Origin: Camarhynchus parvulus | Lineage: Eukaryota > Chordata > Aves > Passeriformes > Thraupidae | Reading direction: 5' to 3' | Length of the DNA stretch: 64,000 bases | Assembly: GCF_901933205.1 (NCBI RefSeq) | Contig: NC_044572.1 | Coordinates: 110,558,965 to 110,622,964, forward strand | In this document: one piece after another, positions 27,363 through 38,807 of the stretch | Layout of the letters: each line of letters opens with the position of its first letter | Numbering within the stretch: the stretch's first letter is position 1 | Position numbers and translations under genes: made by a program | Notes under the pieces: model-generated | The model's input: the letters and a program-made list of their open reading frames with translations, nothing else | Database searches by the model: none | What the model was told of the DNA's origin: nothing

Positions 27363-29806
27363 GAAGAGAAACAGGGAAGGAAGAATAAAGATACTTATTA
27401 GGTAATCTGACAGGCGAGCAAGGAATTTCAGCACACAGGAATTGTTAGAAGCAAAAGATTAAAATCTGATGTCAAATATTAGAGGTGAAAGAGACATTGA
27501 GCACTGTGGAACTCCTGCATTATGAGCTACCTGCAAAGGGAATCAGGGCAACATAGTAAAATCAACAAATGGAGAAGAGGTTAGTCCTTAGAGGCATTTT
27601 AAGAAGCTATGGTAGGACATGATTACCTGCTGAAAGGAAATGATGAATCAAGAAGAAGAATAAAATACAATGAAGATTTAGGCACCTGTTCTGGCTGAAT
27701 AGGATTACAGAAAATGTTGTACTTAGTAGTCTTACGCGAAAAAGACCTCAGCAAGATTTAGTCATATCCTGCAACTGAGGATTTATCAGGATCAACAAAA
27801 GATGCCTGGAATTACACGCCTGACAGGCAATGTAACAGTTAATAGGATCTGTAGACTTACACTGTTCCACTGATAAATATGAGGGCTGGATTGGTGTGAG
27901 AGGAAAGGAATTAAGAGCTTTGTTTAGTTAAATTGCACATAAGCTAAGAAATACACACCTGGGAGAATGTACTGGAAAAAGAATACAGAATTTTGGTTAG
28001 GTTATTATTTGTACACTGAAGTTGACCTTCAGCTATGGAATCTGCACAGAAATTGGAAATTATTAAAAAAATGTTTTATATTTTATTATACCAGAGGAAA
28101 AACACATGAAAAGATAAATGGGTGATCATTTTGAGGTAAGGAAAAATAGGAAGGACTAAGAGAAAATGAAAACCAAGGATAGAAATGAGATAGGAAAACA
28201 ATTAAACTATGGGAGCTGAGGGGATATAAAATAAGTGGACTATGAAAATGTCAAATAAGTGATTCAATCAGCATTTTCCAGGGGTATATGATTAACACTG
28301 GTCTTATTCTATAGAGAAATACTGAGGTAAAATAAAACTTGAGGACCTGATGAATTTTGTGTAGCATGTAAATTGTGAAGTGAAAAACTAGTTTTAGATC
28401 TGATGCCTCCCTGGGCTGCAATCTGCCTAAACAGTGGTACTATGCGAAAAACACTATGAAATACAGCAAGAATAAAAATTTCTAAAAAAAGTATTTTTAA
28501 AGCCAAGATGGGCAGAAGGGCTATAAGAGATTGACACAAGAAAGAGAAACAGTGAAATATGAAAGTAAGAAAAGATATAATTGCAGTAGCATAGAAACTT
28601 TTTTGATGATGCTTTTGTCATCAAACACTGAAGTATTAGGTTTCATGGTCTGTAGTAAAGATACAATCTTACTGCTTAAGTGCTCCCCATAAATTATTTC
28701 AATGTATATGTCATTGGAATAAGAGGCAGGAAATTAAAAAATCTCCCTTGGTATGAAAAGAAATTCCAAAATTCCCATGGTTATTGACTTTTGGTACGGC
28801 CAGAGTAAATTTTTATAGAAAGAGAATTAACTCAGCTTTCAAGTTATGTGTGTGAAAAGCTATTTCTATAGAGAGAAAGCACATAGATGTAGCTTTTATG
28901 TTAATCTAGTGATTTTGTCTTTATTTACTTTCAAGCAAGCAACAGTCATATGTTTGCATATGTTTAAGTAACTTCAAAAAATAGTTTAAAAGTTTACCAG
29001 GGTGGATATACCTCTTGCTGAGGACCATGTGTAATATTAATAGGTTGGAAGTAATTGGTTTTTATATATTTTCTCTACAGAGGATTTTTTGGAAGTGTCT
29101 AAAGAGTGGTTTTCTAAAAGTATGTGTATCAAACCAACCTTTTTGCTTTTGGGGGATTACAGGACTATTCAGAATACCCTACACTTGTAAGTAAGCACAA
29201 TTTTCACTGTAATAAAGCCAAAGAAAATGCAGCTTTGAATCTTATTTAAACAATGGATATTTTCCTCCCTTTTAATTTTGTGTTGGCCACCATAACTATT
29301 GATAAATAATTACAGAATAGTGTTCTATCTACTTATAAAAAAGAGTTGACTTTTTAATTACTTTTCTGTTGATAAACTGAACACAGAGGAGAGATTAAAT
29401 TAAACCAATTGATTAAAAACGTAGTAAATGTAGCCTTTTAGGTAGCCTTCTATTTAGGCTCTTTCTGTTGGGTGCCTTGATAATCTTGCTTCTCTTCAAT
29501 GTCAGAGAATTTAAGTGGCACTTGACAGGAAAAAGTATTGGAAACAAGGTAGCTAAAAACCAGAGAGAGCATCAAGACGGAGACTGTTTGAGGATAAAAT
29601 GCATTGAAGAGGATCAGAGAGTTGTAAGGACAGAAAAGTTATCTGAAGGGACTGCTAACATGGTCTCTCCAGAGGTTTTCTGTTATTACTGTCGTTTATT
29701 CTTGTGATGGATGTCCTTAAATAAACTTAAAACCCATCCTTAAATAAACTGCAGTCTGCAGCCTAATGAACCATGCTGATGTTTGTTTTTTAAAATATTT
29801 TTTAGC

Positions 29807-29887
<81 letters not shown>

Positions 29888-29899
29888 ATCTATCTATCT
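29807..29899. repeat. (ATCT)n tetranucleotide microsatellite
   Basis: Twenty perfect ATCT units plus one base (29807-29887) are followed, after a one-base phase slip, by three more perfect units (29888-29899). A run this long and pure is young and likely to be length-polymorphic. Confidence 0.97.
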
Positions 29900-32800
29900 C
29901 AGTATCAGTGTATGAACTGCCAGTTTGGTATTTACCTTATATAAATGAGGTTGTTCATTGACTAACAAGGTACTAGTCTTGTCTATACCTGCTCAGTCAG
30001 AGACTTACATATTTCAAAGCCACCTTCGCCTACCCAGGGTGGATTATTGCTGCAGCAAACAACCTCTCATTACCAAGAAAGCTACAAGTCAGTACTGCTT
30101 AAGAGAGGTAGCCAAAGCAGAACTTGTGTTTAGTAGTGTCTTCAGTAAATATGTAGAGGAAATAAATTCTAGACATGTTCCAGGCTTTCATAAATTTGAG
30201 CAAATATTCCCTTAATTGAAAGGGCTACAAAATTACCAGGTCAACTGGTTCTGTTTCTCTGCCAGCTGTATGAATTTCAAAGAATATTCTTCAGCTAAGA
30301 AAAAATTACCAGGTATTAAATATTATTTCTATGTGACTTCAGATGTAATGAATTAATTTTGTTAGACTACAGTAATGATCTTTATCTTCAGAATTATGCT
30401 TGAGTGACTTTTTCTTATGGTGCCTCTACATCAGAGTATTAACCAAGACAAGGTGTGCACAGATGCAAGGAATCTTTTAGTCATTTTTACTACTTTTTCC
30501 TCTTTACTTTTTACATGAGACTGGAGAAGTCTCAGAGCACACAATTTAGATTTATTTTCAGATGGTTGTCAGATATGCACCAGAACTGCACTTAGTGCAG
30601 CTGGAATTATTAATGGATGTTCAACTTCCCAAACTGGCTTAGAAACCTTCAAGAAAAATTGCTGGAGATTTGTATAATATGAATATTGGGGTATACTTAA
30701 CTACTGGTTAAATCTATGAAGTGACAACTTTGTGAAGAGGCATCTCCATTAGTGGTGGTACACTGGAATGTGCCCTAGCAAACAGCAGATAAATGTGGAA
30801 TTCAGGCGTTTCCATAGTGCAGCTGGGGGGAATCACTCCCATCAGTGTGATAGCAGACTGATCTTGTTAATCTGTTGCTGCACATGAGGAAAAGGCCGCA
30901 TTCCCATGAGCTCTCCACCCTCCACTCCTCTGGATATCAATCTTCCTACTTGCTTATGCCTGGAGCTGGGATTTAACTTCGCTTAGGACTTGGACCTTTT
31001 CAGAGTGACTCCTAGAGAATTATTCCTATATTTACTTTCATGAACAGACTAACAGGACTGAAAATAATGTTCAGCCTGTTATAACAGAAGTCTTTTAGGC
31101 ATCTCCACTAGAAATGAGTGACAAGCAAATTTTTCCTTTTAGCTTTGAATGAACTGTTGGAGCCCTGAATGAGACGCACTGGATTTTGATTTAGATACAG
31201 AAAAATCTGGTAACTGAATTTTTACCTACACAGTGTTCTATTTCTACTAAAAGGAGACTTTGTGTAAAGTATACCCTTGATTTAAATTGCTATTGATTTT
31301 ATTATCTCACTAATGAAGGATGATGAGGAATGCAAAATTAGTTATGTTCGTTAATTTCTCAACCCTGAATGTTTTACCAGCCTGTTTGCAAGCCTTCTTT
31401 AGCCACTGCAAACTGATCATTCTGCTTAATTTCTTGTGCTGAAAGCAATTTATCTGTAGCTCTTTGTCCTCTAGGGATAAGCTGTGTTCTTGAGGCAAAA
31501 TAAAATTTATGCAAATGATTCATCTGTATTGAAATCTGATGATTTAAATCTTCATGTTTTTTAATTCACTTCTTGTGCTTATTAAGAGCAAAATTACTGG
31601 TCATCCAAGCATCCTTTTCAGAAGATGTGATTGCTTGTTAGTAAAAAAGTAATAAGTAAGAATATGATTTTGCAATGCTGTCTATTTTTAAAATATAGTG
31701 TGGGTGCTCCAACCTCTGTAGAATGGACAATCAGGCTGTTCTGGGATGTGTAGTTGTGTATCTTGATAAGCTTCTTGCATTCCTGCTGCCTGTGATAAGG
31801 TTTTTATCCATACCATGGACAGCTTGATATGTACACCAATTGACATGGATCTGTCTTGCTTTTTCCCAGTGCAACAATAATTCCATAAAACTTTATTGGG
31901 AAGCCAATACTTGTTTTTTCTTTATAACTAGAAGGTGTTGGTAGAAAGAGAACTCAGAGTGAACTCAGGGAGGCATGGGGGATGTGTACAGGCTGCAAGT
32001 ACAGCCATGTCAGTGTTGGTGGAAGCAGGCTGCTGAAACCATCTGACGCTCAGGACTTTCCTTTGTAACTGGAGTACAGTGAACCTTCCATAGATGCCCA
32101 AGGGCTCTGCACCTCTCTCCAAAGTTATCTATAATTTTATTGAAGTAGCTCCCCACAGTTTGAAGTGCATTGCCAGAGGTCCAACTGTGACACCTGTAAG
32201 ACTGCACTAGCTGTCCAAGGTATTCCTCATAGTCAATAGAGATGAATAAGTACACGAATCACTTAAGACAGGTTTATCCTTGGTTATGAGTCTAAAACCA
32301 AAAAAGGAAAATTTTGACTGTAAAAGACTGGGGTGAGTAAGTCAAGCTTTGATGATTGATTCTTAGGCGTATAGGGCAGAGTTTTCAAGGGATAGTTTTA
32401 GATACTGAATTTTCGTTTTATTTAGTGTGTAGTAACAATTTTGGTTTCCTCAACAGTCTATATTCTTTTAAAATTCTCCTATTAATTCTGTACACAGAGG
32501 CACAACCTAATAAATGGATAACTTTTAAAAAATGTTTCATGGAAAAACATGTTTCTTTTTGCAATGTGTAATATTCAAGCTTTATAGGGTACAGAAAAGA
32601 GACATTTTCAGCTGGACTTGGGTACAGAATGAAGAATCTAAAGAAGAGCAAAGGAGATTGATCAATGCAAAACAAACACTGCAGATGCTTTTACTTTTCC
32701 AAAGAGGAGAGGGCAAAGGCTAGAAATCCAGGTCAGCACAGCCGTTGTGGTTTGGCAGGGCTTCTTGAAGCATTACTCCTTAAAAGAGTCTTAGATATAT

Positions 32801-34894
32801 ATTTTGCCTTGAAACAAAATAGATATATTAATTTCTATTTAGCAAAAACTAACCCAAGCAGTACCTAAGCAGTACCAGTCACCCAACACTTTGTGACTTC
32901 TGAGCACCTTTTAATATTTGCTTCGGCACAGAAAAAAGAATTGATTGTGCTAAAGGATCTCCTTCTACCTGACTAAATGTAGACTAGCATGAAATCACAA
33001 TAGTGCTTGAAACGTTAGCCTTCCTTCCTGCTCTTACTTGCAGGATAGTACTTGCTTTTGCTTACAAGCACTTCTAGAGTCATTTTAGTCTGTGCTTGCT
33101 TAATGGAACTTGGGAAATACAGCAATGATGCACTATCCACCTGCCTTCCTCTTGAATAATTGTTCTTGCTGCTTGGAAATGCTTTGTGAGCCCATGAGAT
33201 AATAAAACCAAGATAAAAATAAATGGTAACTACCCACGCTGCTACCATTTCTCCTCCTCCATAGGCAAAAAGATCTTCAGCATGTGAAGAAAACCAAAAA
33301 GTAAAAGAAAAATAGCAGTACTGACAGTAAGTTTGAGGATGAGTGACAAGTACTTCATGAACTTGAAATGTGTATGCCTGTACAGGGAGTGGCCAGAGTA
33401 GAGGGAAATGTTTCTTTAGAGGTACATAATGTGGAAGTGATGAAGAGAAGCTGTCACATTATTTCATGCACATGGAATCTAGGAAATAAGTGCTTATTAA
33501 TTGGACTTTATGTATACCCACTTATGTAGGGAAAAAAAAAAAGAAGCCATGCTCTTTCTGTCTGGAGAAGATTACTTGTACATTAAATTATTTTCTGGAC
33601 TCATCAGTAGGTTTGCACAAGGTGAATTAAATAGTTTCCTTCCATAGTTGTGCATGCTGTGAACCATAGCTCAGGTTTGCTTCTTTGACTTCTAAAGATC
33701 TGTGTTAGTGAGATAAATCACATCAGGAGGGGCAGTGGTCTGAGGCTGAGAGCACTGCCCTTTGTGATGCCTGGAGCTTCACAGGGTTTTCCACAGGGCT
33801 TGAACTTCCTCTCCCCAACTGATTTCTACAATACTCACCAGTTCTGTGATTTAGAACAATTTCATGGACCACATTTCAAATGCATGTGTGCTGATTTGGA
33901 CAAAACAAGAGCTCCTTAACTTCTAAGTTAAATTTGTAGTTGAGCAAACATCTTCAAGGTATTCTTTCAAATTCTTTCTTGCAAAGCCTGTAATTGTGAA
34001 TCTCTTTGACTGGTCCCTAAACTATTTTCAAGGTATACTTTTGGGATACATTTGAAGAGAGGAAAGACATTCTTTGATCAAAGCACAGAACAGGGAAATC
34101 TGATTTATCATCTCTTCTGTCCTAGCATTCCTGCATGATCTTGAGCAAGGTGCTTGGAATATACTTCTGTTCTGAATAATACTTATATTTAAAACTAGCA
34201 CCTTGTTCAAGAGAATGAAAGTCTTTGGATATTCAAAGTGTTATGTGCTGACTCTACGATCATACACTCAAAAAAACCCCCGAAATCAAAACCCAACATC
34301 TCCCTTCCCCAGCTGAAAAAGAAGCAACCATTGCTTTTTTTAATGACTATTTCTGTTTACCCTGAAGAGCTATTTTTCAGGAAAAGAAGCTGGTGCTCTG
34401 TCTTGTACATCAAGTAAATGAGAACCACAGGGCTCCCCTGCCTTCCGGTACACATCCAGCCTAATTGCCAAAGGCTATCACAGTATTTTTTCAATTATCT
34501 GTGCACAGAAAACATCTCCCTTTCTTACCAGTATTTTTTTTTACTTCTTTCTGGCCTTTAATATTGGTTCTAATGGCCTGCTTCAAATGAGTAAGAGGTG
34601 GGCCCAATTAAAAATATTCCCAACTTGCACAGCAAAGGAAGATTTAATCAAGAAAAAAATGTTGTATACAAATTCTAAATTAACTTTACTCAGCACCTGC
34701 AAAACACAGCTTTTTAAACACACATATTGTGGATGTCTGAAAATAATACTCTGGTTTCATAAAATATCAAAATAATGATCTGTTAGCAAAACCTTTTTCT
34801 TTTTGTTTGTATGTTTGATTGATTGGTTTTTTTTATTATTTTAATTTCTAATTTTCACCCCAGTAACATCAGAGAAGAAGCAAAACCAGGGATC

Positions 34895-35400
34895 ATAAAT
34901 AACCTTCCTGCAATAGATTCCCAGAATGTGGAGAGGGATCACAGGTCAACAAGAGAGTACCTGAAGTGTGGCGCAAAGGAATTTCCACTCCAGACAGTAA
35001 GCTGGCTTCACTGGGGACCCAACTTAAACATGTCTATACAAGATATATTCCATGGGGAATGAACAAGATGAGTTAGCTAGAGATGTGCAAATGCCTGCAG
35101 GGCTAGAATGTTATTGGCATAACAGAGAGAAGAAGAGATGGCTCCTGTGATTGGAGTGCTGGAATGGAATGATACAGACCCCTTAGGAAAGGCAGGCAGG
35201 GGAGATGAGGCGCAGTGTTTCCCTCTGTGCCAATGACCAGCTCTACTTTGAAATGGGTGAGAAGCCAAGGGAGAATTTTTGGGTTAGGATTAAAGGCAGG
35301 GCCAGGACAGGTGACATTACAGTGGCGGTCTGCTACAGACTATCCAACCAGGACAACTGAGTGAATAAGGCCCTCTATACAGAGAAAGGAGAAGACTTCA
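34895..35400 (+). mobile_element. CR1 LINE internal fragment: start of ORF2 (endonuclease region), broken
   Basis: Unlike the other copies, this one matches the CR1 region where ORF2 begins. Blocks include AGTACCTGAAGTGTGGCGCA, CTTCACTGGGGACCCAACTT, ATGTTATTGGCATAACAGAG, GATGGCTCCTGTGATTGGAG, GACAGGTGACATTACAGTGG and GGTCTGCTACAGACTATCCA. Translated, the residues I-G-I-T-E and the following D-W-S motif fit the apurinic/apyrimidinic-type endonuclease domain of CR1 ORF2. The GITE glutamate corresponds to a metal-binding residue in this family. Stop codons and frameshifts break the frame, for instance after D-W-S and within the 35190-35260 stretch. The downstream reverse transcriptase and the 3' UTR are absent. 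The boundaries are approximate, especially the left one. Confidence 0.85.
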
Positions 35401-37356
35401 AGTACTGAGGCATAAAATCTATGACTGATGAAGAAAATACTAAGACTGCCCTTAAAGGTCAAGCTTTTGTGAATGGAAGTTTTATATCAGACTATAGACC
35501 TGTGCACATAGAAAAATAGGATTCCAGGAAACTAATATTTTATGATTTGATGCAATAAGAAACTTTTTTTAGCTTTTGTATGTTTTCCTACAAATTTTTG
35601 GAGTTCATGATATTGCATTCAGATCCAAGAAGTGACACATAAGAAAATGAATGCAGCACAAGATGTACTTTTCCTAGTCTCAAAAGTATGCTTTCAAACT
35701 TTTCTTGCCATCTGTTTGCAGAAATACTTTTTCATCATCTTGTTCACATTGGTCCCTCTTGCCCTCTGCCCCTCTCTCTTAAACACACATAGAGACAGCA
35801 GGTCTTGCATTACTTGACAGGCCTGGCATTGGTTGTTTTTTACCTACAGAACTAAACGAAATAAAGAAACAGCATTGGTTATAACATATAAGAGGAAAAA
35901 TGATTTATTGCTTTGGATAAAGCAATGAAGAATAGCCAAGAATAACTCAGAAAGGTTTTCATGACAGTGGCTCTTGAAGGAACAAAGACATCAGGTGTTT
36001 TCCTAGAGGTATGCTACAATTCAGAGATAATATACTGCAGGCAGAATGTTTAAATGAGTTCAGAATTTTTAAGAGGCTTATTATCTCTAGACTTTTTCAG
36101 TAATTCCATAAACTACATTTTGAATAACTTCATTTGATTGCCTAGTAGTTAAGCTTGATTATATAAAAAATATTTTTGCTATGTTACCTGTTGAATAAAG
36201 TCCTTTATTTCTGAAAGTTAATCAAGTATATTATCTAAAGCAGTGATAATTGTTTGAACTCAGTCTTATGAGTAATATCTTCTAATGAGAACAAAAAATA
36301 CTTTATGATAAACAAGACTTTAGAACATAATCTTCTCTGATATAGGCAATTTCATCTTTATGCTTTCTTTGGATTTTATCTTGATTTCTGTCTGTTTATT
36401 TCTGCACAAAAATGTGAGCGCAAATAAATACTTCAACAAATGTTGTTTTGAGCACTGGAACCTCTGTGTACCTGCAAAACTGAACGAGGAGCTGTAAGTG
36501 CTATAGTCCTTTCTGCTATTTACACTAGTCAACTGGAAGGCATAAACAAATACCAAAAGACATTCAATTCAGGGTCAGTGTAGTGAAACATAGATAGGAT
36601 AAATCATTTAAGAGAAAAAAGTATTCTGCAAGAATACACAGAATAGGTCAGACTAAAAAAAACCAGGAAACTTCTGTCAGCCATTTCAAAATTAGTAATA
36701 TAGGCCTTAATACATAGTGCTGTTTTTCCTCCTGTATTACTGAAAAGCAAGATTGATAACATGTATATGTGTAAATTCTTTTTATATTAGCAAGAAAAAG
36801 TGTTTAACTGTTTCAAAGCTTTTTTTTTTACCATAATTAATGTTTCTGCTTCTTATCCAGATGGAAGCTACATACCTTATTCTTTTTGATACAATATGAA
36901 AATGAGAACCAGAACATTAAACACAGAAAAACAACTAAATAAGCTGGAAAATATCTAGCAGCTCCAGCATTTTCTGCTTGCATTCATTCACATAAACTTC
37001 TGATCCTTGTGGTAAAATGAGGTAGATCTGGTTTTTTTTGGGTAGGGAGCAGTGCTCTGTTTATGTAAGAGCTGATTTTCTACCTAGCTGATAACTACCT
37101 AAGGAAAACATTGTCCAGTTGGAAGTACTTAAATTTAATGCAGTATTTAAACAAAACAATTCACCAGGTTTTGAGTTCCTGAGATATCTATTAAAAACCA
37201 CAAAAGAATGGAACTTTAGCACTGAAATTATATCCCATATATCCCATACTGAAAGATATTCCCTAACACTGTGAGCTGACTGTCCTAAAATGCAATATCT
37301 AATTAATCTACCTAGAGTTTCTGCATCAGCAAATCTTAGAAGTTTTTATCTACTAG

Positions 37357-37393
37357 GATCCTTACAACCCAAGCCATTCTATGATTCTATAAT
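37357..37393 (+). mobile_element. Very short CR1 3' tail, plus strand
   Basis: ATCCTTACAACCCAAGCC, followed by ATTCTATGATTCTAT, is the last part of a plus-strand CR1 with its 8-bp terminal repeats. Only about 35 bp is recognisable, the result of extreme 5' truncation or decay of an old copy. Confidence 0.8.
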
Positions 37394-38785
37394 CTATAGT
37401 TTCCATTCTAAAAGCAGTAACTCTATCACTACCCTAGGCCACAATTAAATTGAACCCATTCACCATTTAGTTAAGTTTTTTCCAAGACGTATCGTTCAAA
37501 AAGTCAATTATTATTGTCTTTTTTCATTACTGTGGCGTAGTTCAAGTAAGAAAAGCAAGGCAAATGTTTTTGAAATAACTATTTAGCCTTTTATTGCTTA
37601 GTTTAGAAATGGGTTATTTTTTGCATTGACTTAGATGTAAAAGCATGTTGAATATTTTGTATATTTTGTCCTAATCACAGGAACGTATTTTACTGCAAAT
37701 GCCAGAGTAGTGAATATTCAGGGACTTTTTCTTGAGTAACTATTTCATAGATTCAACTTGGAGCTCTTATATGAGCAAAATTGTCTAGTAGAAAAGGAAG
37801 GAGAATGTCAGATGGAAGTCTGAATAGTTTTCTGATTTGTACCAAAGCACAGGTGGGTGTCTATGTCTGAATTCATACAAAGTGATTGCGATGTTTTAAC
37901 TGCTTTGTATGTTTTCAGTATGCATTAGCTTTAAAGTGTAATTCCGCAAACGATGCACAATATGCTTGCTCAGTAGTCTTGTGTAGTCTATTTTTCTCAC
38001 ATGGAGTTGTTCATACATATTAAGGTAAATTAATTAAAAGTCTTTGCAAGATCAGGGTCACAAGAAATACAGTAGAAATTTAGTAAGTCAGTTTCTGAGA
38101 ACTTTATTTGTTTAGTATTTTAGAGCCACCACATAGCCAGTTATTTTAAACAGATTTGGTTTTCGTGACTTTTAAAACAAACATAATTTTTTTTATACAC
38201 AGCACTGTAATTTTGTAAGTGTGGCTCATCCTTTTGAATTTAATGACTGTATAGCTAAAGTTATGGAATTTTTTTTCTGTTGTACTGGAGTCTATGGAGT
38301 ACAGTGATTATGTAAGGTACTAATGTGTCATGCATTAAGTACTTTTAGACTGTTGTGCAAAAATGCAGAGGATAATTCAACTTTGTTATTGGAAATTAGC
38401 TAGTCACCTTGTGGCACTGTCTCATTCAAGCATCAGTGCCCTTATAGGTGTTGTTTTTCCTGAATTTTAGAGGAGCAATGATTTATCTAGGGTCATGCAA
38501 CAGTTTTAGTGCTCCAGATGCAGATGCAAAATTAAGTGTATTAATGATGCTTGTCTTTTTGTACTGTTTTCATGTATATCCAGTCTTCTTACAAAAAGGA
38601 GCGAACAAGTTCTATAAAAGTGTTTGGCCTTTAGGCAGAGCCTAGCTATTCAGGTCTAATTGCAATTTTCTTCCTTTGATATGACATTCCTGATTCATCA
38701 TATGAGGTGGAAGGTATTGTGTTAATCAGTGTTAGTCATGTGGGGTTTTCCTTTTTTTTAATCGTGTCAGAGAAATTAGTCAAAA

Positions 38786-38807
38786 ATTAGTCATGTACAT
38801 GACTAAT
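38786..38807. repeat. Perfect 22-bp palindrome
   Basis: The left arm ATTAGTCATGT is followed directly by its exact reverse complement with no spacer. A related direct copy, AAATTAGTCA, lies just upstream. The arm contains a TAGTCAT AP-1-like core, but no function is shown. Confidence 0.8.

Larger units (their letters stand above)
22566..34894. other. Long unique AT-rich stretch with simple repeats
   Basis: Twelve kilobases hold no recognised gene or transposon. Identified contents are short T runs (23636-23647), a CA/TG-rich patch (27170-27362) and the ATCT microsatellite (29807-29899). The longest open frames are 105 codons (23264-23581 plus) and 94 codons (25838-26122 minus), in AT-rich DNA with no protein similarity I recognise. 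A coding-like minus-strand stretch at 31928-32255 is discussed as a finding. Confidence 0.5.

Noticed and set aside
27131..27405. Three overlapping His/Thr/Cys-rich frames
   Set aside because: They are translations of a CA/TG-rich low-complexity patch.
29807..29899. Regular array considered as CRISPR-like
   Set aside because: It is a pure tetranucleotide microsatellite with no spacers, in eukaryotic DNA.
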